Below, piece by piece: positions 15,217-23,376 of a DNA stretch of 29,839 nt (position 1 is the stretch's first letter; each line of letters starts with the position of its first letter). Under the pieces are notes generated by a model. The model searched no databases, was not told the DNA's origin, and saw nothing but the letters and a program-made list of their open reading frames with translations. Origin of the DNA: JASFJH01 sp050117725 (lineage in GTDB: Bacteria; Pseudomonadota; Gammaproteobacteria; AKS1); NCBI GenBank assembly GCA_050117725.1, contig JASFME010000002.1:1-29839 (forward strand), in the 5' to 3' direction. The position numbers were made by a program, and so were the translations under genes.

Positions 15217-16367
15217 GTCGGGATTGTGTCATGGCGGCGCTGGAAATGACCACCCCCTAGCGCCGCGAGTTTTCCTTGCAATTCGAGTAGCAACAGCATG
15301 CTTGAAACCTGCTCGGCCGTCAATCCACTGCGTTCGACCAGCGTGTCGATATCCACCGGGTCGAAGCCCATGTGTTCGAGCAGGGCCTGCAGATCGGGCG
15401 CGAGCGGGACGGCGGGTGCCGGGCTGGCCGCCGGCGTGTCGAACAGGGCGGCCAGCGCGCCGAGTTCGAAGATGATGTCATCGAGGCATTCAACGAGATG
15501 TGCGCCGTCGCGCAACAGGCGGTGACAGCCGCGTGACTGCGGATTGTGGATCGAGCCGGGGATGGCGAAGACCTCGCGGCCCTGCTCAGCCGCGAGCCGC
15601 GCCGTGATCAGCGAACCGCTGCGCAGGGCGGCTTCGACGACGAGTACGCCGAGGCTCAGGCCGCTGATAATGCGGTTGCGCTGCGGAAAATGTGCGGCAA
15701 GTGGCGGCGTGCCGGGCGGGAATTCGCTGACCAGTGCGCCGTGCTCGCAGATATAGCCGGCCAGTTCGCTGTGCCGCGCCGGGTAAATCCGGTCGAGACC
15801 ATTGCCGAGCACCGCCACGGTCGGGCTTGCCACATCCAGGGCACCGGCGTGCGCAGCCGCGTCAATGCCGAGCGCCAGTCCGCTGGCGATGCCCAGGCCG
15901 AGCTTGCCCAGGGCCCGGGCAAATTCACGGGCATTGTCGCGGCCACCGGCAGTCGGCTTGCGGCTGCCGACAATCGCCAGCTGCGGTTGCTGTAATACCG
16001 CCGGCTCACCGGCTACATAGAGCAGTACGGGCGGGTCGGGGATCTCGCGTAACAGGCCGGGGTAGGCCGGACTGTCCCAGACGATCAGGTGGTGATTGGG
16101 CGCGGCCTCCAGCCAGGCCTGGCTGGAGGCGAGATGGCGCGGCGTGGCCTGTTCAAGCCATTGCCGGCCACGGGCGGGCAGGCTGATTGCCCCGTTTTCG
16201 ATGGCGGCCCGAATCCCGGCCGGTGTGTGGAAATCCTCCAGCCACTGCCGGCGGCGGACCGGGCCGAGACCGGGTAACTGGTCTAACAGCAGCCAGTCGC
16301 GCAGTGCATCAGGGTCGGAAACAAATGGAGCGGCGGGCCGGCCCGCCGTGGGGGTTTCTTGCTGCAT
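15213..16367 (-). CDS. dprA: DNA-processing protein DprA (Smf)
   Basis: DprA binds single-stranded DNA entering the cell during transformation and loads RecA. The 384-residue protein has an N-terminal SAM/HhH-like part (residues 20-110, LDQLPGLGPVRRRQWL). A Rossmann-type DprA domain follows (about 115-300), with AIVGSRKPTAGGR, GIASGLALGIDAAAH, AVLGNGLDRIYP, HFPQRNRIISGLS and AIPGSIHNPQSRGCHRLLRDGA. A C-terminal winged-helix domain covers about 325-384. ATG 16367 has a GGAGG site upstream; the longer in-frame extension to 16697 runs over the tsaP coding region in another frame and is not protein-like. The gene is widespread even in bacteria not known to be transformable. Confidence 0.94.
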   Translation of the reverse strand: MQQETPTAGRPAAPFVSDPDALRDWLLLDQLPGLGPVRRRQWLEDFHTPAGIRAAIENGAISLPARGRQWLEQATPRHLASSQAWLEAAPNHHLIVWDSPAYPGLLREIPDPPVLLYVAGEPAVLQQPQLAIVGSRKPTAGGRDNAREFARALGKLGLGIASGLALGIDAAAHAGALDVASPTVAVLGNGLDRIYPARHSELAGYICEHGALVSEFPPGTPPLAAHFPQRNRIISGLSLGVLVVEAALRSGSLITARLAAEQGREVFAIPGSIHNPQSRGCHRLLRDGAHLVECLDDIIFELGALAALFDTPAASPAPAVPLAPDLQALLEHMGFDPVDIDTLVERSGLTAEQVSSMLLLLELQGKLAALGGGHFQRRHDTIPT

Positions 16368-16446
16368 GACATCGGGCCTCCCTGCCCTTGTATACAGTGT
16401 GATGTCGGCCTGTACCCCGCATACGGGAGCACAGGATATTCTATGG

Positions 16447-17520
16447 TTACAGGTCGTCGGGTGTGCGCACGAGATCGAAGACGTGCATCGGCCTTTTCGC
16501 TTCCATGACCAGCGCATAGCTGACCTTGTCGAAGACGCGGAACACCATAATCGTGCCGGCGAGTTCATCCGGCAGCTTGACGCTGTCGTGACGGTCTTCC
16601 GTGGTGACCTGGTCAGAAATGGTCTCGCCATGGCGATACACGGACAGCACGTGACCGATGTCGAGACCTTCACGCGCGCCGTTGTTGAGCACGACAATAT
16701 TGTGCTGCCCTATCTGGCTGACACCATCGGAGACGGCGATGATGGCGGCATCGATCTCGTTGGCCGGCGCATGCGGCATGAAGTGCTGGTCAAATTCATC
16801 GTCACGCACCGGCATGACGAGATCGCCGCGCTGCGCTTCGCGTGTTGTACTGGTCAGGGCCAGCGTCGACACTTCTTCGTCCTGTTTGAAATAGGTCAGT
16901 TGCCCTTCACCGACGAAGATCGCCTCGTAGCCGAGGATCTGGCTTTCATCGTCCTTGTCGGCCCCGGGATTGCGGTAGACCTGGCCCGGGCGATACACGG
17001 AATACTTGCCCTTGTTGGCCTTGGTCAGGCCGCGCACGTAGACACTGTCACCCGCGCCGACCACAATATGCTCGCCGGCGGTCTCGACGACGTAGGGCGC
17101 GTTATCCAGTTCTTCCTGACTGACCACGAGCGGCCGGTTCAGGAACTGGCGTATCGCATCGAGCGGGATGGTCGGGATGGCACGCTCGAGCCGTTCGGCG
17201 CGCACACTCGGACCGAGCTTGATGGTCTGGCGGCCGCGTTTGACGGACAGGATCGGTTTGCCGTTGGCATCGTAGGTCAGCGTGATCACGTCTCCCGGGT
17301 AGATCAGGTGGGGGTTGGCGATCTGCTGATTGGCGTGCCAGATATCCGGCCAGCGCCAGGGGTCACGCAGGAAGCGTCCGGCGATATCCCAGAGCGTGTC
17401 ACCCTTGACGACGGTGTATTGATCCGGATGATTCGGGTTGAGGGCCGGGTCGGCAGCAAACCCGCTTGTGCCAAGCGACACAGTGAGCAGTGCGACGGCT
17501 AGCAGCTTCTTTATAGACAT
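16447..17520 (-). CDS. tsaP: LysM-domain periplasmic protein, TsaP-like (type IV pilus secretin-associated)
   Basis: The 357-residue protein has a signal peptide (1-23, cut near GFA-AD) and an N-terminal LysM peptidoglycan-binding domain (about 34-82: QYTVVKGDTLWDIAGRFLRDPWRWPDIW, then NPHLIYPGDVITL). The rest is beta-rich and resembles the FlgT-C-like region of TsaP, with GDSVYVRG, KYSVYRPG and VLSVYRHGE. TsaP (P. aeruginosa PA0020, Neisseria) anchors the PilQ secretin ring to peptidoglycan. Gene position next to dprA and divergent from def is the same as in Pseudomonas. I chose ATG 17520 because AAGGG lies 6-7 bases upstream; two in-frame ATGs occur further out (17526, 17541). If the organism lacks pili, a general wall-binding role remains possible. 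Confidence 0.8.
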   Translation of the reverse strand: MSIKKLLAVALLTVSLGTSGFAADPALNPNHPDQYTVVKGDTLWDIAGRFLRDPWRWPDIWHANQQIANPHLIYPGDVITLTYDANGKPILSVKRGRQTIKLGPSVRAERLERAIPTIPLDAIRQFLNRPLVVSQEELDNAPYVVETAGEHIVVGAGDSVYVRGLTKANKGKYSVYRPGQVYRNPGADKDDESQILGYEAIFVGEGQLTYFKQDEEVSTLALTSTTREAQRGDLVMPVRDDEFDQHFMPHAPANEIDAAIIAVSDGVSQIGQHNIVVLNNGAREGLDIGHVLSVYRHGETISDQVTTEDRHDSVKLPDELAGTIMVFRVFDKVSYALVMEAKRPMHVFDLVRTPDDL

Positions 17521-17580
17521 GGGCATCCCTTTTTTATGCATTGTGCGCGTTATGCCTTATTCTTCCTGGGGGCCGGAACG

Positions 17581-17609
17581 AGTTTAGCGAAAAACCCGCA
17601 CCTCACCAA
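17581..17609 (-). promoter_or_regulatory. Weak promoter candidate for tsaP
   Basis: On the minus strand TTGGTG (17604-17609; 3/6) and TAAACT (17581-17586; 4/6) are separated by 17 bases. The -35 lies inside the hairpin at 17598-17624. Confidence 0.25.
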
Positions 17610-17624
17610 GTATAGCCGAGGTGC
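17598..17624. repeat. Inverted repeat in the tsaP-def divergent region
   Basis: GCACCTC (17598-17604) and GAGGTGC (17618-17624) form a 7-bp stem with a 13-base loop, midway between two divergent genes. This could be an operator or a structured leader of tsaP. No T tract. Confidence 0.45.
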
Positions 17625-17698
17625 CCCCTTATCCCGTATGATCATTATCTTAGCAGCTTAACCTGTTTTATTACTAGAAATTGTTGACGGAAGTCACA

Positions 17699-18205
17699 AT
17701 GGCAAAATTAGACATATTACATTATCCCGATCCCCGCCTGCGCACGGTGGCGCGCCCCGTTGCCGAGGTGGATGAACGCATCCGGCAACTCGTCGCGGAC
17801 ATGCTCGAAACCATGTACGACGCGCCCGGTATCGGCCTGGCGGCAACCCAGGTGAACGTACACGAACGCGTGCTGGTGCTCGACCTCTCCGAAGAGAGGT
17901 CCGAGCCACGCGTGTTCATCAACCCGGAAATCATCGCCGCCGAAGGCCATGAGGTCATGGAGGAAGGCTGCCTGTCCGTGCCCGGCGTGTATGACAACGT
18001 CGAACGCGCCGACCGCATCCGCGTGCGCGCCCTGAACGAACAGGGCGAGACCTTCGAACTCGAAGCGGACGGCCTGCTCGCCGTGTGTATCCAGCATGAA
18101 ATCGATCACCTCGATGGCAAGGTATTCGTCGATTACCTGTCACCGCTGAAACAGCAGCGCATCATCAAAAAGCTGCAAAAACAGCACAAACACGTGGTCA
18201 TGTAA
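17699..18205 (+). CDS. def: Peptide deformylase
   Basis: Def removes the formyl group from N-formylmethionine of new proteins, using Fe2+ or another metal. The 168-residue enzyme is type 1 (Gram-negative form). All three motifs are intact: GIGLAATQ (44-51), EGCLSVPG with metal ligand C91 (89-96) and QHEIDHLDG with H133, E134 and H137 (132-140). ATG 17699 has GGAAG 5 bases upstream; an in-frame TTG at 17681 would add six residues and is not favoured. fmt starts 9 bases after the stop, so def and fmt are one operon. Confidence 0.97.
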   Translation: MAKLDILHYPDPRLRTVARPVAEVDERIRQLVADMLETMYDAPGIGLAATQVNVHERVLVLDLSEERSEPRVFINPEIIAAEGHEVMEEGCLSVPGVYDNVERADRIRVRALNEQGETFELEADGLLAVCIQHEIDHLDGKVFVDYLSPLKQQRIIKKLQKQHKHVVM

Positions 18206-18214
18206 GGACGCTTC

Positions 18215-19168
18215 ATGCCCGACACACTCGATATCGTGTTTGCCGGCACGCCGGATTTTGCCGTGCCGACCCTGCAGACCCTGCTCGCATCTCCGCACCG
18301 CGTCGTGGCCGTGTACACACAGCCTGACCGTCCGGCCGGACGGGGTCGCAAGCTTACGCCAAGCCCGGTCAAGCAATGCGCGCTGGCGCATGACATCCCG
18401 GTCTTTCAGCCCGCATCCCTGAAGACGCCTGCGGCCCAGGCCGAACTGGCTGGCCTGCGGCCGGATCTCATGGTCGTCGTGGCCTACGGCCTGCTGCTGC
18501 CGAAGGCCGTGCTGGCCATACCCCGGCTCGGCTGCGTCAACGTGCATGCCTCACTGTTGCCACGCTGGCGCGGTGCGGCGCCGATCCAGCGTGCGATTCT
18601 GGCCGGTGACAGTGAAACTGGCATTACCATCATGCACATGGACGAGGGGCTCGATACCGGGCCGATGCTGGCCACGGTCAGTTGTCCGATCCGGCCCGAC
18701 GACACGGCGCAAAGCCTGCACGACCGGCTCGCGACGCTCGGCAACCCGGTCCTGCTCGAGGCGATCGAGGCGCTCGCGGCAGGCACGGCCCGGCCGCGCC
18801 CCCAGGATGACAGCCAGGCCGTGTATGCGGCCAAGCTCGACAAGGCCGAGGCGACGATCGACTGGTCGCAGACGGCGGCACAGATCGACCGCCAGGTGCG
18901 CGCCTTCAATCCATGGCCGGTCGCGCAGACACACTTCGAGGGTCAGCCGCTGCGGATCTGGTCAAGCGAGGTGCCCGGGCTGGACAGTGAGGCGGCGCCC
19001 GGCACGGTCGTCGCGTGTAGCGGCGCCGGTATTGATGTCGCCACGGGGGACGGCGTATTGCGCATTTGTGAGTGCCAGCCGGCCGGCAAACGTCGCATGG
19101 CGGCCAGTGATTTTGCCAATGCGCGCCCGGCCCTGCGCGAGGCCGGGACAAGGCTCGGCCAACGATGA
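18215..19168 (+). CDS. fmt: Methionyl-tRNA formyltransferase
   Basis: Fmt formylates Met-tRNA(fMet) with 10-formyltetrahydrofolate, the counterpart of Def. The 317-residue length is normal. The N-terminal Rossmann catalytic domain shows FAGTPDFAVP (9-18), the catalytic N109 and H111 in VNVHASLLPRWRGAAPIQ (108-125), and D147 in DEGLDTGPM. A C-terminal OB-type tRNA-binding domain (about 210-317) includes RAFNPWPVA and KRRMAASDF. The stop overlaps the rsmB start (ATGA at 19165-19168), indicating coupling. Confidence 0.97.
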   Translation: MPDTLDIVFAGTPDFAVPTLQTLLASPHRVVAVYTQPDRPAGRGRKLTPSPVKQCALAHDIPVFQPASLKTPAAQAELAGLRPDLMVVVAYGLLLPKAVLAIPRLGCVNVHASLLPRWRGAAPIQRAILAGDSETGITIMHMDEGLDTGPMLATVSCPIRPDDTAQSLHDRLATLGNPVLLEAIEALAAGTARPRPQDDSQAVYAAKLDKAEATIDWSQTAAQIDRQVRAFNPWPVAQTHFEGQPLRIWSSEVPGLDSEAAPGTVVACSGAGIDVATGDGVLRICECQPAGKRRMAASDFANARPALREAGTRLGQR

Positions 19169-20469
19169 ATGTGCGTGCCCGCGCCGCGCGTCTGATCAGT
19201 TCCGTGGTCGACGGGGGTAAATCCCTGAGCGCCCTGCTTGATGAAAGCTCCGCCGGGGCCGAGCAGGCCCTGTTGCAGGAGTTGTGTTACGGCGTGATCC
19301 GTTACTGGTACCGGCTCGATGCGCTGGCCGGGCAACTGTTGCAGCGGCCGCTCAAACGCAAGGACGGTGACGTGCGCGCCCTGATCCTGGTCGGCCTGTA
19401 CCAGTTGTTGTATATGCGGATCCCGGCTCATGCGGCAGTCACCGAGACGGTCGCCGCGACTGCCGGGCTGCGCAAGGCCTGGAGCAAGGGTCTCGTCAAT
19501 GCATTGCTGCGCAGTTTTCAAAGAGATAGTGAGCGCTTACTTACTAGTATTGAACAGGATCCGCAGGCGAGCAGTCTGAGCCCGGTCTGGTTGCTCAAAC
19601 TCATCCAGGATGACTGGCCGCAACACTGGCGAAATATCATCGCGGCGAGCAATGCCCGCGCGCCGATGAGCCTGCGCGTGAATCTTGCCCGCAACAGCCG
19701 CGAGACCTATCGGCAACACTTGCAGGCGGCCGGTCTCGAGGCCCACGCACTTGCCCTGACCGAGGCCGGGTTGCAGCTGGCCTCCCCGTGTGATGTGCAC
19801 ACGCTGCCCGGTTTTGATGCCGGTGATGTCTCGGTACAGGATGGCGCGGCGCAACTCGCGGCCCCGCTGCTCGATGCACAGACCGGCGAGCGCGTGCTCG
19901 ATGCCTGTGCCGCCCCTGGCGGCAAGACCGCGCATATCCTCGAGCGCCTGCAGGCCGGGCAGATGACGGCCGAGGTCATCGCGCTCGATGTGGAGACAAC
20001 ACGGCTGGCGCGGGTCGATGCAACCCTGCAACGCTTGCAGCTGGCGGCGAAAACAATCAGCGGCGATGCTGCGCACCCGGCCGACTGGTGGGACGGTCAG
20101 CCTTTCGATCGTATCCTGCTCGATGCGCCATGTTCGGCAACCGGCGTGATCCGCCGCCATCCCGATATCCGCTTGCTGCGGCGCGCCGATGACATCCCGC
20201 GCCTGGTCGAGACCCAGCAGCAGATCCTCGCGTCGCTGTGGCCCCTGCTCAGGCCGGGCGGGCGACTGCTGTACGCGACCTGTTCGATCCTGCCGCAGGA
20301 AAATGCCGAAAATATCGCCCGCTTTACGCGCGCACACGACGATGCGCGGTTGCAGCCGATCACGGCCGACTGGGGCCATGACACGGGCCACGGCCGCCAG
20401 ATCCTGCCCGGTGAACAGGACATGGACGGGTTTTTTTATGCCTGCCTTGAGAAACAGCGCCAGGCATGA
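19165..20469 (+). CDS. rsmB: 16S rRNA (cytosine(967)-C(5))-methyltransferase
   Basis: RsmB methylates C967 of 16S rRNA with S-adenosylmethionine. The 434-residue protein has the NusB-like N-terminal domain (1-130) and a C-terminal RNA m5C methyltransferase domain. The SAM-binding segment is LDACAAPGGKTAHILE (245-260). The two catalytic cysteines of this family are in DAPCSATG (C323) and ATCSILPQEN (C373). The gene overlaps fmt by 4 bases, giving the def-fmt-rsmB order common in gammaproteobacteria. Confidence 0.96.
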   Translation: MNVRARAARLISSVVDGGKSLSALLDESSAGAEQALLQELCYGVIRYWYRLDALAGQLLQRPLKRKDGDVRALILVGLYQLLYMRIPAHAAVTETVAATAGLRKAWSKGLVNALLRSFQRDSERLLTSIEQDPQASSLSPVWLLKLIQDDWPQHWRNIIAASNARAPMSLRVNLARNSRETYRQHLQAAGLEAHALALTEAGLQLASPCDVHTLPGFDAGDVSVQDGAAQLAAPLLDAQTGERVLDACAAPGGKTAHILERLQAGQMTAEVIALDVETTRLARVDATLQRLQLAAKTISGDAAHPADWWDGQPFDRILLDAPCSATGVIRRHPDIRLLRRADDIPRLVETQQQILASLWPLLRPGGRLLYATCSILPQENAENIARFTRAHDDARLQPITADWGHDTGHGRQILPGEQDMDGFFYACLEKQRQA

Positions 20470-20508
20470 GTTTGTGCCCGTTACAGCAGCAGGGTATAAG
20501 AAAGGTTT

Positions 20509-21111
20509 GTGCCGAATTATCATAATGGAAAGAGTCGATTGAATACCGTGCAGAGGCGTCATCACAGTTGGCTGGCAGGCCTGTGCTGCCTATGTGTGTT
20601 GTATGCAGTAACGGCCCGTGCCGCGGAGTTCGTGATCACACATGCCGAGACGCAGCTGCGTGACGAGGTCATGGTGCTCAGTGCCGGTCTGCGTTTTGAT
20701 TTCTCTGAAGAGGTCCGTGAGGCGCTCGATAATGGCGTACCGATTACCCTCCTGCTTGAGCTGAAACTGAACCGGGTGCGTGACTACCTGTGGGATGCGA
20801 ATGTGGCGAGCCTGGAGCAGCGCTATTCCCTGCAGTACCACGCACTCAGCGAGCAATACATCGTGCGCAATCTGAACAGTGACGAGCAAAGTGCGCACCG
20901 TACGCTTGTGTCCGTGCGCAATTACCTCGCCACGATAACAGATCTGCCGCTGATCGATCGGCGCCTGTTCGAGGAGGACGCGCAGTACTATCTGAAGTTA
21001 CGCGCCGGGATTGATATCAATGCCCTGCCCTCGCCCATGCGGCCGATGGCCTGGCTGAGCTCGGACTGGCGGTTACACAGTGAGTGGTATACGTGCGCAG
21101 TGGACTACTGA
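20509..21111 (+). CDS. DUF4390 domain-containing exported protein
   Basis: The 200-residue protein has a signal-like segment (WLAGLCCLCVLYAVTARAAE) and a mature part matching the DUF4390 family: EFVITHAETQLRDEVMVLSAGLRFDFSEE, then a C-terminal YYLKLRAGIDINALPSPMRPMAWLSSDWRLHSEW block. The function is not established. It is typically placed between rsmB and the NtrY-like kinase gene, as here, suggesting an envelope partner of the sensor. The start is uncertain: GTG 20509 gives a long n-region, and TTG 20539 (with GGAAAG upstream) or GTG 20548 would be more usual for a signal peptide. The 3' end overlaps the kinase gene. Confidence 0.82.
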   Translation: MPNYHNGKSRLNTVQRRHHSWLAGLCCLCVLYAVTARAAEFVITHAETQLRDEVMVLSAGLRFDFSEEVREALDNGVPITLLLELKLNRVRDYLWDANVASLEQRYSLQYHALSEQYIVRNLNSDEQSAHRTLVSVRNYLATITDLPLIDRRLFEEDAQYYLKLRAGIDINALPSPMRPMAWLSSDWRLHSEWYTCAVDY

Positions 21112-23309
21112 AAAAGGTATTGAGCGTCCTCACCCGCGGGCCGCGGCCGGTGGTGATCGTGAGCCTGTTGCTGTTGCTGTCGTTGTATCTTATGAGCAGC
21201 GCGACCGAGAATTCGGCACGCTTCGATGAACAATACCTGGTACTGCTGATCATCAATGCAGTGGGCCTGATCATGCTGGTATTGCTGATCGGCGCGAGTG
21301 GCTGGCGACTCGTGCAGCAATACCGCAATGCAGTGCCTGGTGCACGCCTCACGGTGCGCCTGCTGCGCATGTTCGTGATCATTGCCGTGATCCCGGTATC
21401 GGTGGTGTATTACTTTTCTATCGGTTTTTTGCATCGCGGCATCGACAGCTGGTTCGATGTGCAGATTGAGCAGGCGCTCAACGATGCCATCGAGTTGAGC
21501 CGTACTTCGCTGGATGCACGCATGCGTGATTTGTTGCGGCAGAGCAAGGCCATGGCCGTCGAGCTGGCGTATGTCTCGGATGAAGCGGTGGCGCTGACGC
21601 TTGATGATTTTCGCAACCGTAGCGGCGCGAACGAGGTGACCGTGTTTGAGGGCAATAACGTGATCGCCTCGAGCAGCGCGCTGGCGCTCGGCGTGTTCAA
21701 CCCGGCGCGCCTGGATGAGAGCATTGTCTCGGTGATCCGTGAGGGCAACAGTTACGTCGGCCTCGATCCGATCGCCGATGCCGGCCTGTACATGCGCATC
21801 GTTGTGCAGATCCCGAGTGTTGGTACCGGCTTCGGGGTGCGTATGTTGCAGGGCCTGTACCCTGTGGCCGAGAGGCAGAATGAACTGGCCGACAGCGTGC
21901 AACAGGCCTTCGCCAAGTACAACGAACTCGTGTTCCTGCGCAAACCGCTCAAATACAGTTTTACCCTGACCCTGTCGCTGGTGCTGCTGTTGACCGTACT
22001 CGGCGCGGTGTGGGCGGCGTTTTACTCGGCACGCAGGCTCGTGGCGCCGATCAGTGATCTCGCCGAGGGGACGCGCGCTGTCGCCGGCGGCGACTACAGC
22101 AAGCGCCTGCCGCTGCCACCAAATGATGAACTCGGCTTTCTCGTCCAGTCATTCAACCAGATGACACGCCGCATCGAACGCGCCCGCAATGATGTGCAAC
22201 AAAGCCAGCAACTCGCCGAAGAACAGCGCTCCTATCTTGAGGTCGTACTCGGCAGTCTGACCTCCGGTGTCCTGACCATCGATCACGACGGTGTTCTGCG
22301 TACCGTCAACGAGGCCGCTGCCCAGATCCTCGGCATCAGCGCGGACAGTATCCTTGGTCTGGCGCTGTCCGATATTGCTGCTGCGCAACCGCGCTTGCGC
22401 TTTTTTGTCGATGTCATCACCGAGCGTTTTGGCAGCAACACCGAATGGCAGGAAGAGGTCGTCATGTTTGGTCCGGCCGGCCGCCAGGTGCTCATGTGCC
22501 GCGGCACGCATTTGCCCGGGCACGAACAACAGCAGGGTGACGCCCTGATCGTATTTGATGATGTCACCGCCCTGATCCAGGCACAGCGTGATGCGGCCTG
22601 GGGTGAAGTGGCGCGGCGACTGGCGCATGAAATCAAGAACCCGCTGACGCCGATCCAGCTGTCGGCCGAACGACTGCGGCACAAGTACCTGGGCAGGCTC
22701 GATGAAAAGGAGGGCGAGTTGCTGGATCGTTCGACCCATACGATTGTGCAACAGGTCGAGACCATGAAAGAAATGGTCAACGCCTTCACCGAGTACGCGC
22801 GCGCGCCACAGGTTGAACTTGTCGAACTCGACCTGAACAGCCTGATCGAGGAAGTCGTGGACCTGTACCGCGCCGGTGAGAAGGCACCGCACATCAGCCT
22901 GGAACTGTCACCGGAAATGCCGCGCGTTGAGGCTGATGACGGCCGCCTGCGCCAGCTTATGCACAACCTGATCAAGAACGCGGTCGAGGCCGCCGAACAA
23001 AACGGGCAAACTGCACAGATCGCTATCACGACGCGCTGTATGCAGGAAGCGAGTTGCCGCTTTGTTGAAATACGTGTCAGCGATAATGGTCCCGGGATTG
23101 CCGAGGAGATGATGTCGAGCCTGTTCGAGCCGTACGTGACGAGCAAACAGAAAGGCACCGGGCTGGGTCTGGCGATCGTGAAAAAGATCGTCGAGGAACA
23201 CGGTGGCATGATTCAGGCGCAGAACAATGAACAGGGCGGCGCCACGATCATTATCCGCTTACCGGTCGTACATGCCGGCGAGGCGGCACAAAGTGCTGTG
23301 GGTGACTAG
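21093..23309 (+). CDS. NtrY-like sensor histidine kinase
   Basis: The protein has 738 residues. Transmembrane segments lie at about 19-36, 48-70, 93-112 and 290-311, with an extracytoplasmic sensor region of about 175 residues between the last two. HAMP (about 312-365), PAS (380-495), HisKA and HATPase_c domains follow. Phospho-acceptor H512 is in AHEIKNPLTPIQLSAERL; the N box is LMHNLIKNAVEAAE (622-635), G1 is VSDNGPGI and G2 is GTGLGLAIVKK (688-698). The topology matches NtrY of alphaproteobacteria and its gammaproteobacterial relatives. The signal is unknown, and nitrogen sensing should not be assumed. GTG 21093 is preferred, overlapping DUF4390 by 19 bases; GTG 21084 is possible. The cognate regulator is 67 bases downstream. 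Confidence 0.93.
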   Translation: MRSGLLKKVLSVLTRGPRPVVIVSLLLLLSLYLMSSATENSARFDEQYLVLLIINAVGLIMLVLLIGASGWRLVQQYRNAVPGARLTVRLLRMFVIIAVIPVSVVYYFSIGFLHRGIDSWFDVQIEQALNDAIELSRTSLDARMRDLLRQSKAMAVELAYVSDEAVALTLDDFRNRSGANEVTVFEGNNVIASSSALALGVFNPARLDESIVSVIREGNSYVGLDPIADAGLYMRIVVQIPSVGTGFGVRMLQGLYPVAERQNELADSVQQAFAKYNELVFLRKPLKYSFTLTLSLVLLLTVLGAVWAAFYSARRLVAPISDLAEGTRAVAGGDYSKRLPLPPNDELGFLVQSFNQMTRRIERARNDVQQSQQLAEEQRSYLEVVLGSLTSGVLTIDHDGVLRTVNEAAAQILGISADSILGLALSDIAAAQPRLRFFVDVITERFGSNTEWQEEVVMFGPAGRQVLMCRGTHLPGHEQQQGDALIVFDDVTALIQAQRDAAWGEVARRLAHEIKNPLTPIQLSAERLRHKYLGRLDEKEGELLDRSTHTIVQQVETMKEMVNAFTEYARAPQVELVELDLNSLIEEVVDLYRAGEKAPHISLELSPEMPRVEADDGRLRQLMHNLIKNAVEAAEQNGQTAQIAITTRCMQEASCRFVEIRVSDNGPGIAEEMMSSLFEPYVTSKQKGTGLGLAIVKKIVEEHGGMIQAQNNEQGGATIIIRLPVVHAGEAAQSAVGD

Positions 23310-23376
23310 GCGCAACCGGCTACACGTTGTATATTTGCCACACTAATAACACGATCCAGGCGTACGCCAACCGATC

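Noticed and set aside
16096..17502. Plus-strand open frame of 468 codons
   Set aside because: Antisense to tsaP and part of dprA; no signal, domain or ribosome site. Shadow of the real genes.
21084..21111. Possible frameshift or fusion between the DUF4390 gene and the kinase gene
   Set aside because: Both proteins have complete family ends; the overlap is an ordinary operon junction.
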